Assembly: GCF_030408435.1 (NCBI RefSeq)
Contig: NZ_CP047046.1
Coordinates: 1,842,572-1,906,571, forward strand
Direction of reading: 5' to 3'
DNA length: 64,000 bases
Origin: Corynebacterium auriscanis
GTDB lineage: Bacteria > Actinomycetota > Actinomycetes > Mycobacteriales > Mycobacteriaceae
Part shown: piece by piece, positions 62,198-64,000 of the stretch
Layout: the number at the start of each line of letters is the position of its first letter
Position numbering within the stretch: the first letter of the stretch is position 1
Position numbers and translations under genes: made by a program
Notes under the pieces: model-generated
Databases searched by the model: none
Told to the model about the DNA's origin: nothing
What the model saw: only the letters and a program-made list of their open reading frames with translations

Positions 62198-63073
62198 TTA
62201 CGGCCTTGTTATTTTGTAAATGCGCTCAGCGTTCTCCGAAACTAGTCGCCCAAAACTTTCCGGATCCATACCGCGCACCTCCGCCAAAGCCCGTGCGGTA
62301 TGACCCACAAACGCCGGTTCATTACGTGCGCCACGGAACGGTTCCGGCGTCATATAAGGTGCATCGGTTTCCACCAAAATCTGCCCGGCATCCGCCAACC
62401 GCAAAGCCTCCCGCAGCTCCTCATTGCGCTTGAACGTGGCATTCCCGGAAAACGACAGCACGTAGCCGCGATCCAAGCACTCCTTCGCCACCTCCAACGG
62501 CGACGAGAAACAGTGCATAATGACAACCGCTGGACGCGGTGAATCCTCCAGTACACGCAAGATCTCTGCATCCGCCTCGCGGTTGTGAATCATCAACGGC
62601 TTACCCGTTTCCACCGCAAGACCAATGTGCCAGCGGAAGGCCTCCTCCTGCACATCCAGGTCTGGAGTCTTTTCGTCCTTCCCAATCCAGTACGTATCCA
62701 ACCCCGTCTCGCCAATCGCCACACAGCGCTCGTCCGCTGCGAGCTGCCGCAAGCGTTCCCGCACATCCGTGGTCATCGTGTGCGCCAACGTGGGGTGCAC
62801 CGCAACGGCCGCCCACACTCGATCATGAAACGCCGTGGCTTCTACCGCCCGTTCCGTTTCTTCCAGCCCATCACCGACAGTGCACACCCCGCGCACACCG
62901 GCCTGCGCAGCGCGCCCCATGATGTACTCCACCCCCAGCCGATAGGCATCCGGGTCACCCTCTACGTCATATCCCATTTTGCGCACGGTGGCATAGAGGT
63001 GCGTGTGGGCATCGAATAGAGTGTCCACCGCTTCTGGGATAGTGGGAGTAGGACGTGATTTCTTTTTAGCCAT
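62198..63073 (-). CDS. tatD: TatD-family metal-dependent hydrolase
   Basis: About 291 residues from ATG 63073. 'TLFDAHTHLYATV' supplies the first metal-binding HxH, 'CVAIGETGLDTYW' the Glu, 'PLMIHNREADAEI' and 'VVIMHCFSSPLEV' two further His, and 'ILVETDAPYMTPEP' the final Asp. TatD enzymes are 3'-5' DNA exonucleases. Position upstream of rpf and rsmA is the conserved actinobacterial order. The gap 63083-63234 to the next gene is C-rich with no feature recognised. Confidence 0.9.
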   Translation of the reverse strand: MAKKKSRPTPTIPEAVDTLFDAHTHLYATVRKMGYDVEGDPDAYRLGVEYIMGRAAQAGVRGVCTVGDGLEETERAVEATAFHDRVWAAVAVHPTLAHTMTTDVRERLRQLAADERCVAIGETGLDTYWIGKDEKTPDLDVQEEAFRWHIGLAVETGKPLMIHNREADAEILRVLEDSPRPAVVIMHCFSSPLEVAKECLDRGYVLSFSGNATFKRNEELREALRLADAGQILVETDAPYMTPEPFRGARNEPAFVGHTARALAEVRGMDPESFGRLVSENAERIYKITRP

Positions 63074-63234
63074 GCCACCCACCCTAACGCGGGCGCGGCC
63101 TATAACCGGGCAGCCACCTCGCGCCTAGAAGCTGCCACAACCCCACCCCGCCCTAGACTCAGCCCCCACCCGCCTACGACCCAGCCCCCGCACCAGCTAC
63201 GGTTCCCCCCAAGCCGCCCACGATTAAACCCCAC

Positions 63235-64000
63235 CTACGGCTTAACTGCCCCAGCCACAACAATCCCCGCATCACTTTCCTGCTCGCCAGGCTTGTCATC
63301 CACGAACACCACGCGGCTGGCTACAATGCCCGCGCCCAACAGCACAGTATTGAAACCCATCAACATATACAGCCCGGCGTTCCAGCTCCCAGTCGCCTCA
63401 AACAACAAACCGAACAGGAACGGCCCCACACTCGCGATGGAATAACCAACCGCCTGGGCACCGCTCGACAGCACCGCCGCCGAAGCTGCCGCGCGGGTAC
63501 GCGTAGCCACCAGCAGCAACCCCAGGTTGAAAGTGGAACAACCCAGAGAAACCAAAACGATCCAGACAAATGGCGCCTTCATTGGGTCATGCAACAGCAG
63601 TGCCAGCGCACCCATCATCGCCACGAATGAATAGATTGTCACCATCAGTGAGCCGCGCCGGAACCTACCAACCATCCACGGCACGATCACACTGGTGGCA
63701 ATGCCAGTCAGCGCGAACGTACCACCGACTACGCCTCCGAGCTGCTCGCTACCACCTGATTCCACCACGATCTTCGGCGCCCAGGTTATGAAGCAGTAGG
63801 ACATAGAACTGGTCATGGCGAACATCAACACCACACCCCAGCTCACAGGGTGTCTCCATATGTGGCGATAACTCTGCTTAGCCACTCCGGCTGCTTTATC
63901 GGCTGCTCGCTGGGCTTTAATTCTTTCCCGACGCCGCCGGCCTCCCACCTCCGGGCCCACCACACGCACCAGCAAAATCCAACACGCGACTGCCAGCACT
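63235..64000 (-). CDS. MFS transporter, partial at window edge
   Basis: The visible 254 residues are the C-terminal part, including a basic intracellular loop (RRRRERIKAQRAADKA) that divides the two halves and the last six membrane helices ('GVVLMFAMTSSMSYCFITWA', 'LGGVVGGTFALTGIATSVIV', 'IVLVSLGCSTFNLGLLLV'). The pattern resembles the CynX/NimT (cyanate/nitroimidazole-type) group. The N-terminal half lies beyond the right end of the window. Confidence 0.75.
   Translation of the reverse strand, partial: VLAVACWILLVRVVGPEVGGRRRRERIKAQRAADKAAGVAKQSYRHIWRHPVSWGVVLMFAMTSSMSYCFITWAPKIVVESGGSEQLGGVVGGTFALTGIATSVIVPWMVGRFRRGSLMVTIYSFVAMMGALALLLHDPMKAPFVWIVLVSLGCSTFNLGLLLVATRTRAAASAAVLSSGAQAVGYSIASVGPFLFGLLFEATGSWNAGLYMLMGFNTVLLGAGIVASRVVFVDDKPGEQESDAGIVVAGAVKP

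Overview
The window looks like part of a Corynebacterium chromosome. This is an inference from gene content: glmU-prs-rplY-pth, an MMPL exporter, and the tatD-rpf-rsmA-ispE-ABC-F order with a DUF348/G5-type resuscitation-promoting factor. A large prophage fills the left 29 kb.

Positions 1-29215 are a temperate siphovirus-type prophage whose left end (tail and lysis genes) lies outside the window. The leftward late block (1-9.7 kb) holds tail-completion and connector proteins, a lambda-E-like major capsid, a decoration protein, a scaffold, a MuF-family head protein with a C-terminal EndoU-like toxin domain plus a probable immunity gene, the portal, both terminase subunits and an HNH nuclease. 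Leftward early genes (10-24.5 kb) include a DNA methyltransferase, a string of very small translationally coupled genes, SNF2 helicase, VRR-NUC nuclease, primase-helicase, DUF2815 and DUF2800 proteins, an antirepressor and a Cro-like regulator. A ten-copy GGGACAAA cluster at 16.0-16.26 kb is a candidate replication origin. Rightward lysogeny genes (24.7-29.1 kb) are a repressor-like protein, RhuM, an ImmA/IrrE peptidase, a membrane protein and the integrase. The integrase abuts a tRNA 3'-end-like attachment site.

Between this attachment site and the first host gene (29.3-30.43 kb) sits a decayed, probably orphan, toxin cassette. It has near-identical pieces of the prophage portal and MuF genes, the tail end of an ADP-ribosyltransferase-like toxin, a small putative immunity gene and a frameshifted second one. 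It ends in the same 116-bp tRNA-like/hairpin repeat that follows the EndoU immunity gene in the prophage. Conserved MuF head, variable toxin plus immunity, then conserved repeat is the arrangement expected of an exchangeable polymorphic-toxin cassette carried on a phage capsid protein. This is the most interesting system in the window.

Positions 30.4-46.0 kb are host core genes: an MFS transporter, glmU, prs, rplY, pth, prfC, katE, a second pth, an MMPL exporter with its TetR regulator, and pnuC. The stretch 46.3-53.7 kb is repeat-rich. It has a broken secreted-protein gene, two almost identical 1512-bp IS30-like elements in opposite orientation, each sitting in the loop of the same long palindrome, a three-repeat CRISPR-like array with exact 61-bp spacing, and several tandem repeats around a CoA hydrolase and a polyphosphate kinase. 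From 53.7 kb to the end are sdaA, a monooxygenase, an Ltp-type lipoprotein, an ABC-F protein, ispE, rsmA, rpf, tatD and part of an MFS transporter.
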